Origin: Aquilaria yunnanensis
Taxonomy: Eukaryota > Streptophyta > Magnoliopsida > Malvales > Thymelaeaceae
Length of the DNA stretch: 64,000 nt
Direction: 5' to 3'
NCBI GenBank assembly: GCA_039654915.1
Contig: CM077596.1
Coordinates: 73,037,751 to 73,101,750, forward strand
The notes under the pieces were generated by a model. It did no database searches. It was not told the origin of the DNA and was given only the letters and a program-made list of their open reading frames with translations. The position numbers and the translations under genes were made by a program. Shown one piece after another: positions 19,210-32,210 of this stretch. The first letter of the stretch is position 1. Each line of letters begins with the position of its first letter.

Positions 19210-22200
19210 TTAGTCAGTTCTTGGTCGACTCGTGCTACTTTTGTGATTGTTGTATAGAGGTAAGAGCCAACGCGAACCGTGTTTTCTTCTTCCATAACAC
19301 CTCCAATAAAGTATCCACAATGCCGCTGCACAACAAATAGGAATCGCCCATCTGTTGAAAATAGATGCACAAAGTTTGCTGATTAGCATGTAATACCACG
19401 AAAAAATGGACTGGAATTTGGTGTTTGTCCGGAAAATGCTGCTAACAAGGAAAACTTCATCACCTGTCCAAATCAAGAATAGGGCTGTAGACAATAGTTT
19501 CCCAAGTGGCTACAATAAAATGCCAAACAGGATTGTAGTAGAGAGCCTCTGCTGACCAGAACATCCGTGTGTACGTTTCTAGGAAAATAAAAAGTATCCA
19601 TGCGCCCATTTCAATCAAAATGAACTTTATAATGAACCGGCCAACCACCACCATGACGAGCGAGAATGCCACCAACCAATTGAAGAGTCTTTGATTATAT
19701 TCCTTAATGAACAGGGAGCGTGACTTTCCCATCATCTGAATATTTGATGCATTTTCAATAAGAAACCTGTCATTGTTTTCTTTCAAAAATAAAAGAAATT
19801 GCTTCTGCAGAGGCCAAAGGGATTTATGATCATCTGCACTTTGTTTCTCAACCATACAACACCGAAATTTGTAGTCTATGGTATGAAAAAGAAAATGAGC
19901 ACCCTTGGACAAAGATAATATAAACATGGCAGAGAAAGTTGGTACCTTCCCCATGCGCTGCTCATAGTTAACTTTTGAAGGCCCAACACACTCCTCCTCA
20001 AAACTTTGATTGCATTGAAAGAAACCCGCATTGAATTTGGCCATGGAAGGAAGTCTGAGAACCTGAAGCTGGTCCATCTGATCCTCACATCTGGTGTATA
20101 GTGCTTCACAAAGTTTTGAGGATTGATATTCATTTGCCATCCCGATGGTCTTATACACCTAATTTTCAGCAAAAGGAAATACTAGTTTGAGGTCTGCTAA
20201 AGAAGAGTTAACAATCTAACCAAGTTTAAATGCAGTCAATGAGAGAGCTAGATAATAGGTTAAATGTCATGATTTCTAATCAATCATAGACCTTTATGCA
20301 CAGATGAACTTGTGCTATAAAAACTTGCCCATACCCAGTCATATGACTCCAAGATGAATGGGAAACAATCCAACAGAAGTATATACTACTACAACATTAG
20401 ATGTTCGATTCATGTGTAGCATTCAACTAACCTTCTGCACTTAAGGACTCACCAGGCTTTTTATGTTCTAGTTACTTTCAAATCCAAGACTTATGATCTT
20501 TGACAAGAAACTTTCAAACGATTGAAGAGATTTCCATGGACAAAAGGTTTTTGTAAGTTTATCTTTTTCAAGTTTCCTTCTTCCATTTTCAACAACTAAC
20601 AAACAAAAAATTGAAATTGTCGGCATTCCAGTCTGTAGAAATTAAATCTAAAATTTAGCACTTAATATACGTTGAACAGTAAGTTACAGAAAGCCAGGTA
20701 CCTCCTTCATTTCATCAACCAATTGCAATACAGACTTTTTTGCATGATGACGGCCAAAATGCTGTTCATCAAAAGCCTTCATTGCATCATCCTGAGCCTT
20801 TTCACTTGCCTCTTCTAAGGATTCTTCTGGGAGAGGTAAGTGCAATCTCCTCATTCTTTCACTGTACAGCTTTAAACAGCGCTCTAGAATATCCTTATTA
20901 AAGACCTCCACGAGAGATCCCGTTGATGGGATCTCTCCTTTATTCAAGGCATCAAGAATCTGGAGATACATTATGAAATGATACCAATGATGACTAGAAA
21001 GACATTAATAAACTGAATAAAGGGGCCAGAAAATTGAAAGCAGTCCTTTTCAGAAAGGTTAACAGTTTCTAGGGCATTCAGAGGTGTGTGTTATTACCTG
21101 CTCTAAGAAAGACACGAACTCCTTCCCATTTAGAGCTCTACCCTGCACAATTTTTGGGCGTATGACACTGGCAAGAAGGCTTTTCAGTTCATCTCTTTTC
21201 TTTACATATGATGGGTCAAGCTCATCATCCTTCATCTCACAAAGCTTTGTCCGCATGAGATGAGGCTATAATTGCAAATAAAGGCAATCAGATACTCAAG
21301 ATGGACAAGTTAAACAAATCATCTATATCCTCATTTTTATAGTGATGATAACATGAAACAAAATAACCATAATGCAAGCAAGAATTACACTAGGGCAAGA
21401 CTAAATATAACCAGGCGAACGCGTGCCAGGACACCATGTGGCCTGCACCATTATGGAAATTTCTTTGGATTTGTGCGTATGGTTCTAATATAGTTGTACG
21501 ATATTTGTATTAGTCATCCATTTTACCAGTGTCCATTAGCCAATAGAGCTATATAAACTTAAACCAGACTTCAGAGAATAGTCTTAGGAACTTGGGAACT
21601 AAAATGATAGCATCTAACAGAACTGAAGGACTTCCTAAACTATACAACAGCAGTTTACAAACATCACCTTCTAAAGTTCATATAACGGGCAAGCAATATG
21701 TGTTCATCCAGTGCTGTTTTAAGAAAATATTATCACAATTTCTGAGGACAACCTTCACATTGGGAACAAGTTAGAGTCCGGAAAAGGCAAAAACCAAAAG
21801 GCCATTATGCCTATGAGCCAAAATCACCTAAAGCATACCTGTGGTAAACTGAATGCTGTACTGTTATCACCCATTATAGCTAAGGAGTCCCGGATCTGGT
21901 TAACCTGGTCATGTAGCAAAAAATGTTAATCCATAAACAGAAACTACTAATCGTTTATCTATAGCCCAAAAGAGGGGTTTATATATATATATATAAAAAG
22001 ATACCTGATCAATATTTTTGTCCCCTGGAGACAAAATGACAGCATGACTATTAGAGGAAAGCAGAAATGTAGCTAATAAAACTGAATTTCCAAAGAAGAG
22101 GAAAACAGGGCTCATACTGACCATCACTGTTTGGGACATGTTGAAGTGCCTCATTCACCATTTCTTGCACAGATTTTCCTTCTGCACAAACGGCAAAATG

Positions 22201-25200
22201 AAAATTCAATCTCAAGTATCAAAAGATGGAAGCTTATTTGCCATGATAATCTATCATTTTGCAACTCATAAAAAGTTCCACACATTTTGCTTAGACATAA
22301 ATATATAAAGAGAAGGGCCCGGGAAGAACATTCTAGATGTCCATAGATATTCAAGGGACATTATCAAGGCATAAAGCTGGCAGAGGTTCTTTTAGGGGCT
22401 AAAGTGCTCTTTCTAGATCACAATAAACTTTTGTGCACAGAAAAATAGAAGAGAACCCAGTCCTTTGGGAGATAAACAAGAGCAAACCAATCTCTTCAAA
22501 GTTATCAAGTAGTAACTGAAATTCCACAAGCACTCTAATGTACTCGTTGCTTGTTGTACATTGTTACTCCATTGAACATTTATGCTTGCAAATATGCAGA
22601 CCATCTGGAGGAATCACAATGCCTAGGAACTGCTTTTCAATTAGGACAAGGTCATGCAACAAGAAACTTACGCAGAAAATCACGTTGGATAAGCCATAAA
22701 AGCTTTGCAGGTTCAAAGGCAACATCTTGCCCCTACAAAATTCCAGTCATTCATGAATCTTTGGGATAAGAGTTATGTATCATAATTCAGAAGCGCATAG
22801 TCACTCTTACCTTCACTCTGCCCTCCGCACAATATATGCCAAAGAAACCAAACATAAGTTAGTATGACCAATGAAACACCGTTCTAAAAAACAAAAGCCC
22901 AATGAAATTCACTAATGTATATAACAGAACAAAAGAAGAAATTCAGTTGTGAATAAAACAGAAAAGCAAACCTTCCATAGAACTCTTCAGCAAGCTCAAC
23001 AGCGAAAGACAACCGAGATATGTCAGCTTCACGGATCTAAAGAAGCAACAGAGCATACATATAGCATGAATAAGAAGACCAATAAACAGAGATGGTCTGC
23101 AGAACCTTGTATACTTTTATGATGAAAGTTATCTGATGAAGGAGCAGTAGGAAAAGAACATAACAGAGAAGAGAAGAAGAAAACCCAAAGGGGACAACAA
23201 GAAAATCCAGAGGAAGATACAAACCCAAATTCTTATTTCATCGAAACCTACAAGTTGATGTATCATAGAGAGCCTTATAGTCTACTTCCCCTGTACTGCA
23301 TCATTATCTCAGTTAACCATAATTTAGGGTTTCAGAAAATTTCCATCTTAGTCACTAGTTGATCCAACAAGTCAGCTTATTATCGTTATTAGTCATTCTT
23401 ATTACTATAAGAGGCTGCCTACTAATCATTTAGTAACTTGAATAGTTTAAACAGGAAAATATCAACTTAACTTTCAACAAAAGTTTCACCCCTAAGAAAG
23501 CTTAGCAAACCAAGGAATACAATTTCATAATAACATAACTAACTCAATTATGCCTAGATTGTGCTTTCAAAATTACCTAGGTTGAACACTCTATGGAACA
23601 CCGAGATTAACCATACAGTTCATTTCACACAATGCTGAAGTGAGGGAAGTTCAAAGGATTTCTATATCCAAGATGAACATACAAAACAAATAATCCCTAG
23701 TTCACGCGTCAACAACCATTTCTCGATTCATGCATTTTAACTTCATATTTAAAGAAATAACAGTTCTTCAACTGATTGCCAGAAAAAGTTTCAGAGAACA
23801 AACATTTAATTCTGAAAAAGAAGTAACAAACCGTTTCAGGCAGATTATAAATTAGCACAGAACTCAAAAGAGTTGCCAAGGCAAAAATCCTGCAATCAGA
23901 AGTCATAGGGTCAAGAATCAAATCAAATCAAATGTAACCTCAATGGGGAAAAATAGAGTATGTGAATGGGATGTACTACAATAGATATGAATCAGAATTA
24001 CCTGTCATCATACACATTTGATTTCCCAACACTTTCAAACCCTTCCGTATCAAGGTAGAATACAGAAGTTTTGACTCCACCAATATTGAGTTCAACTGGA
24101 GTTCCCCACACCCAAATCCCTGCAACGAGAGAAAGGATCAATGTTCTCTAAGTCTGAGCAAATAGATGGGAAAAGCCATACAGCATCATCATCTTACCTT
24201 TTGTTTTTGTATCACGCATATGTCCAACACCAAACCCTGAAATTGGTAAGCAATTTTAAAACCAACAATTGTTGGTACCAATTCAGTCAAACTAGAGAAT
24301 CAACTGAGGAAACAAAAATAAATAATATCCTAAAAGGTAGTGTACCTTCATCACATGATAGGGAAAGAAGCTGATTAAGCAGAAAGGACTTTCCAGAGCG
24401 GTACGGACCTATCACCTGAATATAAAGCATGTCACAGCTACGACTATGCAATAGGAAGGAGATTGAAAATGATCTTTTTACCAACAAAATATATTAAAAA
24501 AAAGTAAACAAATTACACATTCAAACCCCCCCCCCCCCCCAAAAAAAAAAAAAAAGATAACTTCATTCAGTATTTCAAAATACTAGAAACGATATGCTAA
24601 AAGTCACCAGAAAATAATAATACTGTCAATCTGCCAGAATAAACTCAAACAAGGAAATACCAGGAATCAGAGTTTTCACAACAGGGGTGTTTTCCTTGAT
24701 ATTGTAATCATTCAGAGACCAGAAAGACTTCAGCACTGGAAACCTCCGTAGTCTAATTCTAAACTAAGAACAGATGTTCCATTTCACGAACTTACTCTTG
24801 TTCTTTTATTCATCCTCCTCCCTAATCAAGCTCTCCCTCCCCTCAAGGACAGTTTAAGGTAAAAAGATAACATCCTTTTTAGCTTTGAAATGAAAGCGCA
24901 ACACTAATACCAAGCAATATTTGTGGCAGTCACAAGAATATGTGTAAGAAGTCTAGGTAAAAGTTTCTTACAGCAACAGGGGCAATCGGGGTTGTTATTC
25001 GGCTAATAGCTTCCAAGCCTTCCCTTGAAAGACGAAGCTTTGTATGTCTAGGATCAGGTTCCACAATTGGGAAACTATACACATAGAACAGGAGAAGCAT
25101 AAGAAAAATACAAACACATCCATTAACCTTTCTGCAACCAGAGAACTTAGAGCAATGGCAGATGCATGCAGAAAGCCCCTTAGTTCAATAGTATCAACTT

Positions 25201-26332
25201 CAAAAAAATTCAATTGAAACATGGCAATTAAACAGACACCCGAACCCTATCATATTTCCTTGAACTGAAAAAGAAACTTTCTTGAACAATGTGCATTAGC
25301 AGCAATCTTAAAAACCACTTTGAGCAAAGCATGGCCGCCAGGCTCCACTAAAGCTGAACCCACCCCAACAACAATGATTTAACCTAACAGTTAAACTTGT
25401 GGCCACCCACAAGGTCCAAAACTAAAATCTTCACCCCTTGCTCAGATGTATTAGAAAAAATACTTGATCACCTGCCCTCCCTTTTTCTGGTCCTCAAAGC
25501 TTCTGGAACCATACAGGACACTGCGAGAAAGATATACATGCATTCTGTCTCGTAAAATTCTATCTTTGCGGTCAGCTTCTCAACAAAATTTCACAAGAGA
25601 TAACACAAAATTGTGGAACATTATCGTCAACCAAAATGCACTCCATGGCTACTTAAGAATACCAGAACAAGCAAAGAACGTCACCATTCCCAAGTTAACA
25701 ACAAAATTTTCTATCACACCAATCCTTACTCAGGAATCCTTCTCCTGAAAAGAATGATCAAAAGATCCTCGGCAGCAGCTCAAGGTCCAGCTATTTCAAA
25801 ACTGCTGTGCTTACTTCTTCATAAAACAAGCCTTATCTCCCATTTATCGCCAAGTCACCGACATTACCTCATTCCATCCGTGAATATAGATACTAGTTCA
25901 TTCTTACTAAGAAATAACCTTTACATACAAATTCAGATATTCCTACTTGTTTGGGTTTGAATAGCCAAACCAGGCCAAAAGTCCAAAAACAAGATCAATG
26001 TTGGCAAACCAACTTTCTGTTTCACACTTCATTAGGAATTGCCAACAACAATGGCTAACAAACTACATTGTGCTCGCCTAGATCTCAAAAAGCAATCCAC
26101 AGGAGATGTTCTTTCATGTTTTAATATAGAAATCCACTTGTCATGCAAAAAAAAAAAAAAAACTAGATAAGACACAAAACAGAAAAAAAAGAAAATTGTT
26201 TCAACTACACAAATCACCATCAAGGAAAAATATGGACACTTACGCCTGGTGAAAATCCTCAATCCCCAACGACGCGGACGCAATGAGACTTAGAACAAAT
26301 GGAAAAGCGAAGACCCACTTAGAAATATTCAT
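19210..26332 (-). CDS. Guanylate-binding family GTPase with signal peptide and C-terminal membrane anchor, 17 exons
   Basis: Exons: 26332-26244, 25074-24972, 24415-24346, 24236-24198, 24119-24002, 23889-23832, 23036-22972, 22817-22811, 22732-22672, 22181-22122, 22024-22005, 21904-21839, 21265-21098, 20959-20702, 20158-19946, 19735-19464, 19351-19210. The total is 1809 nt, 602 aa, with every junction in frame. Residues 1-23 form a hydrophobic N-terminus (VFAFPFVLSLIASASLG) that looks like a signal peptide. The GBP-type G domain has the P-loop GPYRSGKS (67-74), the switch region with DTKTKG, the G3 motif DTEG (124-127) and the GBP-type base-recognition RD in WLIQRDF (200-201), so GTP hydrolysis looks possible. 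A helical middle domain follows. Near the C-terminus are two hydrophobic helices (about 483-520) and a third (557-573), followed by a basic tail. This layout implies an endomembrane GTPase with a membrane anchor, similar to a plant single-copy GBP relative. Its cellular role is not settled by the sequence. Confidence 0.9.
19736..19945 (-). other. GTPase intron 15: 210 nt, no stop codon, multiple of three
   Basis: The donor GTACCA after ATGGGGAAG and the acceptor ATTCAG before ATGATGGGAAAG join the conserved reading MGK-MMGKSRS. The intron is open in the coding frame throughout, so retention would insert exactly 70 residues without truncation. Confidence 0.75.
22811..22817 (-). other. 7-nt microexon of the guanylate-binding gene
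   Basis: Exon 7 ends GGA AG and exon 9 starts GGG CAA. The seven bases AGTGAAG, bounded by GGGCAG upstream and GTAAGAGT downstream, supply the missing A GTG AAG and give the continuous reading FYGRVKGQDV. Without it the frame shifts. Confidence 0.8.
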
Positions 26333-27385
26333 TCTTTAGGAGATCGCTAACCCAAAGTCAAGAATGCGGAGAGGTTCAGACAAAAACATGAGAAGAGGAA
26401 ACAAGTTTCCGAACTTTATATACAGAAGAGAGAAACAGGGGATGGGTTTGAAATCGAAAAGATTGGGTAAACGAAAAAGGGGATCTTGGGCGACCCAGGA
26501 GGGAGGTGTACGTTAAGAATCATGGACTCTCATGGATCTACTAGTTTTCCATGTGCATCTGCAAATTGGGAGAACAGCGTTATTTTTGCGGTGCAAAGAA
26601 GGACATTGGCGCCTCGAAGGAAGAAACGACAATTGAATAGGGGTGTTACTGTAATTACGTCGTGCAAATCAAGAAATCAGATGAAAATGGGAAAGTTACA
26701 ATTACCCCTGATGTTTACCTTAATCTACAGTTTGACTCTTTATTTTTAAAAATCTACACCTTTACCCCCTTATTTTTTATACCGTCCATAAACAACTTCT
26801 AAAACTGTATGATAGTCATCTTCCAGTATTATCGGTTTCTTTAATTTTTTTTATAGTCAATAAGTATTTTAAATTATCAATTTTTCCTTTCTATAAATGC
26901 ATTTTTCTTCCTGTAAATGTATATCAGTATTTTTTAAAGGTCAATTAGTTATGAAAAAAATATAAAAGTCTTAAAATTACTAGAACATGGTTATTAGATA
27001 GTTTAATTTAGGGTTTCAGAAGTTGTTGCCAGACACTATAAAAAAAATATGAGGTAAAGTGTAGGTTTCTAAAAATATAAGGGATAAAATGTAAGTTAGA
27101 TTAAACCATATGGGGATTTTTGTAATTTACCCGATGAAAATAATGAAATCTGAACTCTCTTTTTTATAGAGGATGGGTTAGAGTAAACAATTCTACGCAT
27201 GTGAACTAGGGATTTTTGGTTTTGGTGGATTGGTTAAAATTCCATTTGGTTTCTTCTAGATCCATTTAAGTTTTGGCCTTTGTTTATGTTTCGTCACACT
27301 ATTCGGAAAAATGTGAACTCGTGGTTGTCGCTTGAAGTTCTTAGTCAACTTCTTAGTATGGATTCAAGATGAAAGTAAACATATA
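26333..27385. other. GTPase 5' leader/promoter and spacer
   Basis: Bases 26333-26460 look like a 5' leader. A plus-strand frame of 87 codons at 26486 has no family resemblance and I do not call it. Beyond about 26700 the sequence is AT-rich with no supported feature. Confidence 0.4.
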
Positions 27386-27619
27386 TTTCCTCTGTCCCAA
27401 AAATTTTGATATATTTAACTTTTTATTGTATTTTTACTCAATTTTATTCATATTATTGCTTATTAGAAAAAATTAGAAAAAATATATTTAGAAACTACAT
27501 ATCTTGAATTATCATTCATATACAAAGATTTGTTATTTATATATTAGAATGTTCAAAATAAAAAATTCTAAATTAATTACAAAAAATAAAATTGAGCAAA
27601 ATTGTTGGGACGGAGGAAG
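27386..27619. mobile_element. Diverged Stowaway-type MITE
   Basis: The left end TTTCCTCTGTCCC and the right end read on the other strand, CTTCCTCCGTCCC, are Stowaway-like inverted termini flanked by TA (27384-27385, 27620-27621). Inner blocks such as ATATATTTAGAAACTA and AAAATAAAAAAT are shared with the copy at 7379-7614. Confidence 0.8.
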
Positions 27620-27844
27620 TACTACATTGCGGTATATGTAAATTTCAAGGAGGAGGCCCTTGTCAAACAAAAATGTGACATTTTGATGCAAAACACATAT
27701 ATTGAGGCATATGTAAATTGTAGGAACCAAAATATAGACTTATTTACACTATGCTTATTTAGGTTAACGAATTTATATTCTTTTGGTTTAGCTTGTTTTT
27801 TCCGAATTAACTTGGTTTAACTTGTTAAACTTAGCCGATTAGTT

Positions 27845-28110
27845 TTAATTTATGTTAACTTAACCTAAAATAACATATTTTTATTTTCACATCTTTCTTG
27901 TCCAAAATTAATTTTATTTAAAAATACAACATTATGTAAGTGTAATAATCAATTCAAAATATAATTTTAATGATATTATTAAATTTTTATGAAATTTTCT
28001 TTTTAAAGCCTTAAAGGAGAAAATCATAAAAATTTACAATAAATAAATTACTGCACCAAAATAATATTAATTTTTAAATAAAAATAATTGCTCTCTCTAT
28101 TTCATAAAAA
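27845..28110. mobile_element. Foldback MITE, copy 2 of the family, incomplete
   Basis: It contains the family arms TTAACTTAACCTAAAATAAC, CATCTTTCTTGTCCAAAATT and AATTTTATTTAAAAATACAA, followed by the inverted partner near 28060-28090. It lies about 150 bp from the LTR element insertion point. Confidence 0.55.
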
Positions 28111-28255
28111 CTAACCATTTCATTATTCACAGTAATTAATTTATAATTTTATTTCTTTCAAAATTTATTATAAAAAATAAATATTTTATATGAAAATGAA
28201 ATTTTAAAGATTATATTTTCTAAATATCATTTTTAAGAATTCTTTTAATACATAT

Positions 28256-30825
28256 TGTGGCAACGTGCGGGTCGTTTTCGGGAGTCGCCACCAATCAGTT
28301 TTCTTAGGTCGATTGGTCACCTTAAAATTGGTCTGCGAGAGTTCGGGGATCGGGAGTACAGTTACGTTAAAACAACTTTGTTAAAACGCCCAAAAATTGG
28401 CACCTTAGTTGATTTTAATTTTGTTTTGCTTTGCTTTTAAATAATTCTCAGTTAATTTTCAAAATTAGAAATTTTAACTGGATTAGTCGAAATGTGGATT
28501 TTTAAATTAATTAATTTGTATGAAATTTTATACTTCCGAACCATGGACTCTGCCGAGTCATTTGGACACGGAAGATTTTTGATTCCGAACCATGGACTCT
28601 GCCGAGTCATTTGGACACGGAATTTGGTGAACTTTTAAATAATTTAATCCATATTGTAAATATGGATTTTTATCTTTTTTTTTATTTAATTTATTTAATT
28701 AAAAGGGTGATATTTTTTTTAAACCGCAGATCCTGACGGATCATCCGGATATGTAAGTTGATTTAATTTATAGTTAATTATTTAATTCTTATTTTTATGG
28801 AATTAATTATTAGTTTAATTACTAATTCGTAATTCTTTTTGTTATAGAATTTTTAGATTCATTAATAATCTAAAAATTTTTATTTTCTATATTTTTCTTT
28901 CTTTTCTTTCTTTTCCTTCTTATCTTTCTTATCTTATCTTATCTTTCTTATCTTTATTATCTTGTTTTAATTTTCTTTTTGTTTTCTTGTTTAATGAAAA
29001 ATATTTATTATTTTAGTGGATTTAAAAGTTATATTTTAAATAAATCAGTAAAATATAAAGTCTTAATTTTCATGTATTTTTTTTAAACAGGTTTTATTTT
29101 TATTTTTTTATTATTTTTACTGGATAAAAATAACTATTAAAATTAATTTTAACTTTTTGTTATCTTTAAAGAATTAAAAACATGTATATAAAAATAAAAA
29201 TAATTGGCTTTTTTAGAAATAATTTTTATTAGCCTTAATAATTAATTACAAAATAATCTTCTTTTAATTTTCATTTATTTATTAATTAGTAAAGGGTAAA
29301 GGTGAATTAAATAAAAAAATTATATAAAGAAAAAAAATTAATAATAATAAAGTGGGGCTTTTTGGCCATCCACTTTAAAAATAATAATAAATGTTAGCAA
29401 AGTTAATTAAATTAATTGTTAAACAACAATAATAAAAAGTTAGTCAAGTTAATTAAATTAATTAATTAACCATAATAATAAAAAGTTAGCCAAGTTAATT
29501 AAATTAATTAATTAACAACAGTAAAAAGTTAGCCAAGTTAATTAAATTAATTAATTAACAACAATAATAAAAAGTTAGCCAAATTAATTAAATTAATTAA
29601 CAACAATAAATAAAAAGTTAGCCAAATTAATTAAATTAATTAACAACAATAAATAAAAAGTTAGCCAAATTAATTAAATTAATTAATTAACAAAAATAAT
29701 AAAAAGCTAGCCAAGTTAATTAAATTAATTAATTAACAACAATAATAAAAGTTAGCCAAGTTAATTAAATTAATTAATTAACAACAATAATAAAAGTTAG
29801 CCAAGTTAATTAAATTAATTAATTAACAACAATAATAAAAGTTAATTAATTGTTAACAACAATTATAAAAGTTAGTAATAATGCAAAAATTAAAAGGTTA
29901 GTAACAATAATAGTATTAAAAGTTAGTTGTTAGTAAGTTAATAACAACAATAAAAAAAGGGGTTAGTAATAAACAAATAATAAACAAACAAGTAAAAATT
30001 AAAAGGGTTAGTAATTAATTCTGCAAGAATAAAATACAAAGTTAGTGACCAAAGTGAAAGAAATTGAAAAGATGAAGGATTAAATGAGAGTTGTACCCTT
30101 GATTTTAAATTCTGAATTCTGAGAAATGGAAACAGAGGGCGCGCGGGGGGGGGGAAGAAGATGGCTTAATCGTCAAAATGAAAAGTTTTGAGATTTTCTG
30201 AGGAAAGGAAGGAGAGCTAGGGACTAAGGCTGTAATTTTTTCTATTTTAAAAAACGGAGCTCTAAGCTTTTCTTTCTATTTTTCTCTGTGTTCAGCACAA
30301 AATTTGGGGGGCTATTTATAGAGGAAGTTTAGCTGAACTGTTGATGGATAAATTAATAAAAAATTTCAAACTTATCTCTTAAATTGGTAAAATGACAATT
30401 TTAGTCCTTTACGTCTCTCAGCCTCAGGATAAGTTCCTGAAGCTTCTGATTTTGACAATTTTGTCGTTTTCTGTCAATTTGAGCCAAAAACGTCGGCAGG
30501 CTCAAAATTTTATGTGACAAACTACCAAATGCTCCTGGAACTGTTAGAATTTGTCAATTTTTTCCGAAACTTCTCAATTTTGTCATTTTTACCTCAAACT
30601 TTTAATTTTTTGTCATTTTTTTCATGAAATTTTATTTTATTTCAAACATACACATATTCACACATATATCATTTTAAATCAAATTTTCACAAAACAAAAA
30701 TATATTTTAAACTAATTAAATTTTTTTTTAATAATAATAGTAATATATTTTTTTTTTAAATTAATTTATTTTAATAAAATTTTTTTCAAAATTTTAAAAC
30801 ACCCGGACGAAATTGGTTGTCAACA
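28256..30825 (-). repeat. 3' LTR of the passenger-gene element (left copy)
   Basis: 2570 bp, from TGTGGCAACG to GTTGTCAACA on the plus strand. It matches 42355-44920 almost base for base. I found differences only in the first about 30 bases, one base near 28346 and a short T-run indel near 30750. It contains an internal minisatellite at 29395-29870 of about ten units of roughly 46 bp around AAAGTTAGCCAAGTTAATTA. Confidence 0.95.
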
Positions 30826-30838
30826 GCTGCCCCCCTTT
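30826..30838 (-). other. Polypurine tract of the passenger-gene element
   Basis: Read on the minus strand it is AAAGGGGGGCAGC, directly abutting the 3' LTR. This is the expected plus-strand primer and it confirms the minus orientation. Confidence 0.8.
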
Positions 30839-30929
30839 GCATGCTTCATGGGACATGATGTATGCAAAGTCGTTACCAAATTTCGTCCGGCTTAGGTAGG
30901 CATTGAGAATGTTCTCGCCGCCCAAACAG

Positions 30930-32210
30930 TAAGGTTTAAGGAAAGGTCCTTAAAACCTCTAACAATAGGAAAGCTCCTATTGTTGTAAGATGGACTGATT
31001 GATTGATTATTTGTTTGAGGTTAAGGAAAGGTCCTTAGAACCTCTAACGATAGGAAAGGTTCTATCGTTGTAAGATGGACTGATTGATTGATTATTTGTT
31101 TTCGAGGCAAAGGTTCCATCCCTAAAACCTCGGATTGATTGATTGATCTCGAGGCAAAGGTTCCATCCTTAAAACCCCGGATTGATTGATTGATGTCGAG
31201 GCAAAGGTTCCATCCTTAAAACCTCGAATTGATTGATTGATGTCGAGGCAAAGGTTCCATCCTTAAAACCTCGGATTGATAATTGATCTCGAGGCAAAGG
31301 TTCCATCCTTAAAACCCCGGATTGATTGATTGATCTCGAGGCAAAGGTTCTATCCTTAAAACCTCGGATTGATTGATTGATCTCGAGGCAAAGGTTCCAT
31401 CCTTAAAACCCCGGATTGATTGATTGATCTCGAGGCAAAGGTTCCATCCTTAAAACCTCGGATTGATTGATTGATCTCGAGGCAAAGGTTCCATCCTTAA
31501 AACCTCGAATTGATTGATTGATGTCGAGGCAAAGGTTCCATCCTTAAAACCTCGAATTGATTGATTGATGTCGAGGTAAAGGTTCCATCCTTAAAGCCTC
31601 GAATTGATTGATTGTTTTCGAGGCAAAGGTTCCATCCTTAAAACCTTGATGATGAAAATTGATTATTTTCGAGGCAAAAGTTCCATCCTTAAAACCCCGA
31701 TGATGAAAATTGATTGTTTTCGAGGCAAAGGTTCCATCCTTAAAACCCCGAATTGATGAAAATTGATTGTTTTCGAGGCAAAGGTTCCATCCTTAAAACC
31801 CCGATGATGAAAATTGATTCTTTTCAAGGCAAAGGTTCCATCCTTAAAACCCTGATGATGAAAATTGATTATTTTCGAGGCAAAGGTTCCATCCTTACAA
31901 CCCCGATGAAAATTGATTGTTTTCGAGGCAAAGGTTCCATCTTTAAAACCCCGATGATGAAAATTGATTGTTTTCGAGGCAAAGGTTCCATCCTTAAAAC
32001 CCCGATGATGAAAATTGATTGTTTTCGAGGCAAAGGTTCCATCCTTAAAACCCCGATGATGAAAATTGATTGTTTTCGAGGCAAAGGTTCCATCCTTAAA
32101 ACCCCGATGATGAAAATTGATTATTTTCGAGGCAAAGGTTCCATCCTTAAAACCCCGATGATGAAAATTGATTTTGAGGCTAAGGAGCTTTCCTTAGGAC
32201 CTCGAGTGAA
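30930..32210. repeat. Large tandem array: two about 112-bp units, then about 23 units of 45-52 bp
   Basis: The unit core is TCGAGGCAAAGGTTCCATCC followed by TTAAAACC(C/T)C(G/A) and a spacer of either GATTGATTGATT or GATGATGAAAATTGATT. The array sits between the LOG gene and the polypurine tract. The 155-codon open frame in it simply repeats a 17-residue unit and is not a gene. Confidence 0.95.

Noticed and set aside
26486..26749. 87-codon plus-strand frame upstream of the guanylate-binding gene
   Set aside because: It lies in the promoter or leader region of the divergent strand and has no family resemblance.
30930..32210. CRISPR-like look of regularly spaced repeats
   Set aside because: The spacers are themselves repeated and the host is a plant. 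It is an ordinary minisatellite.
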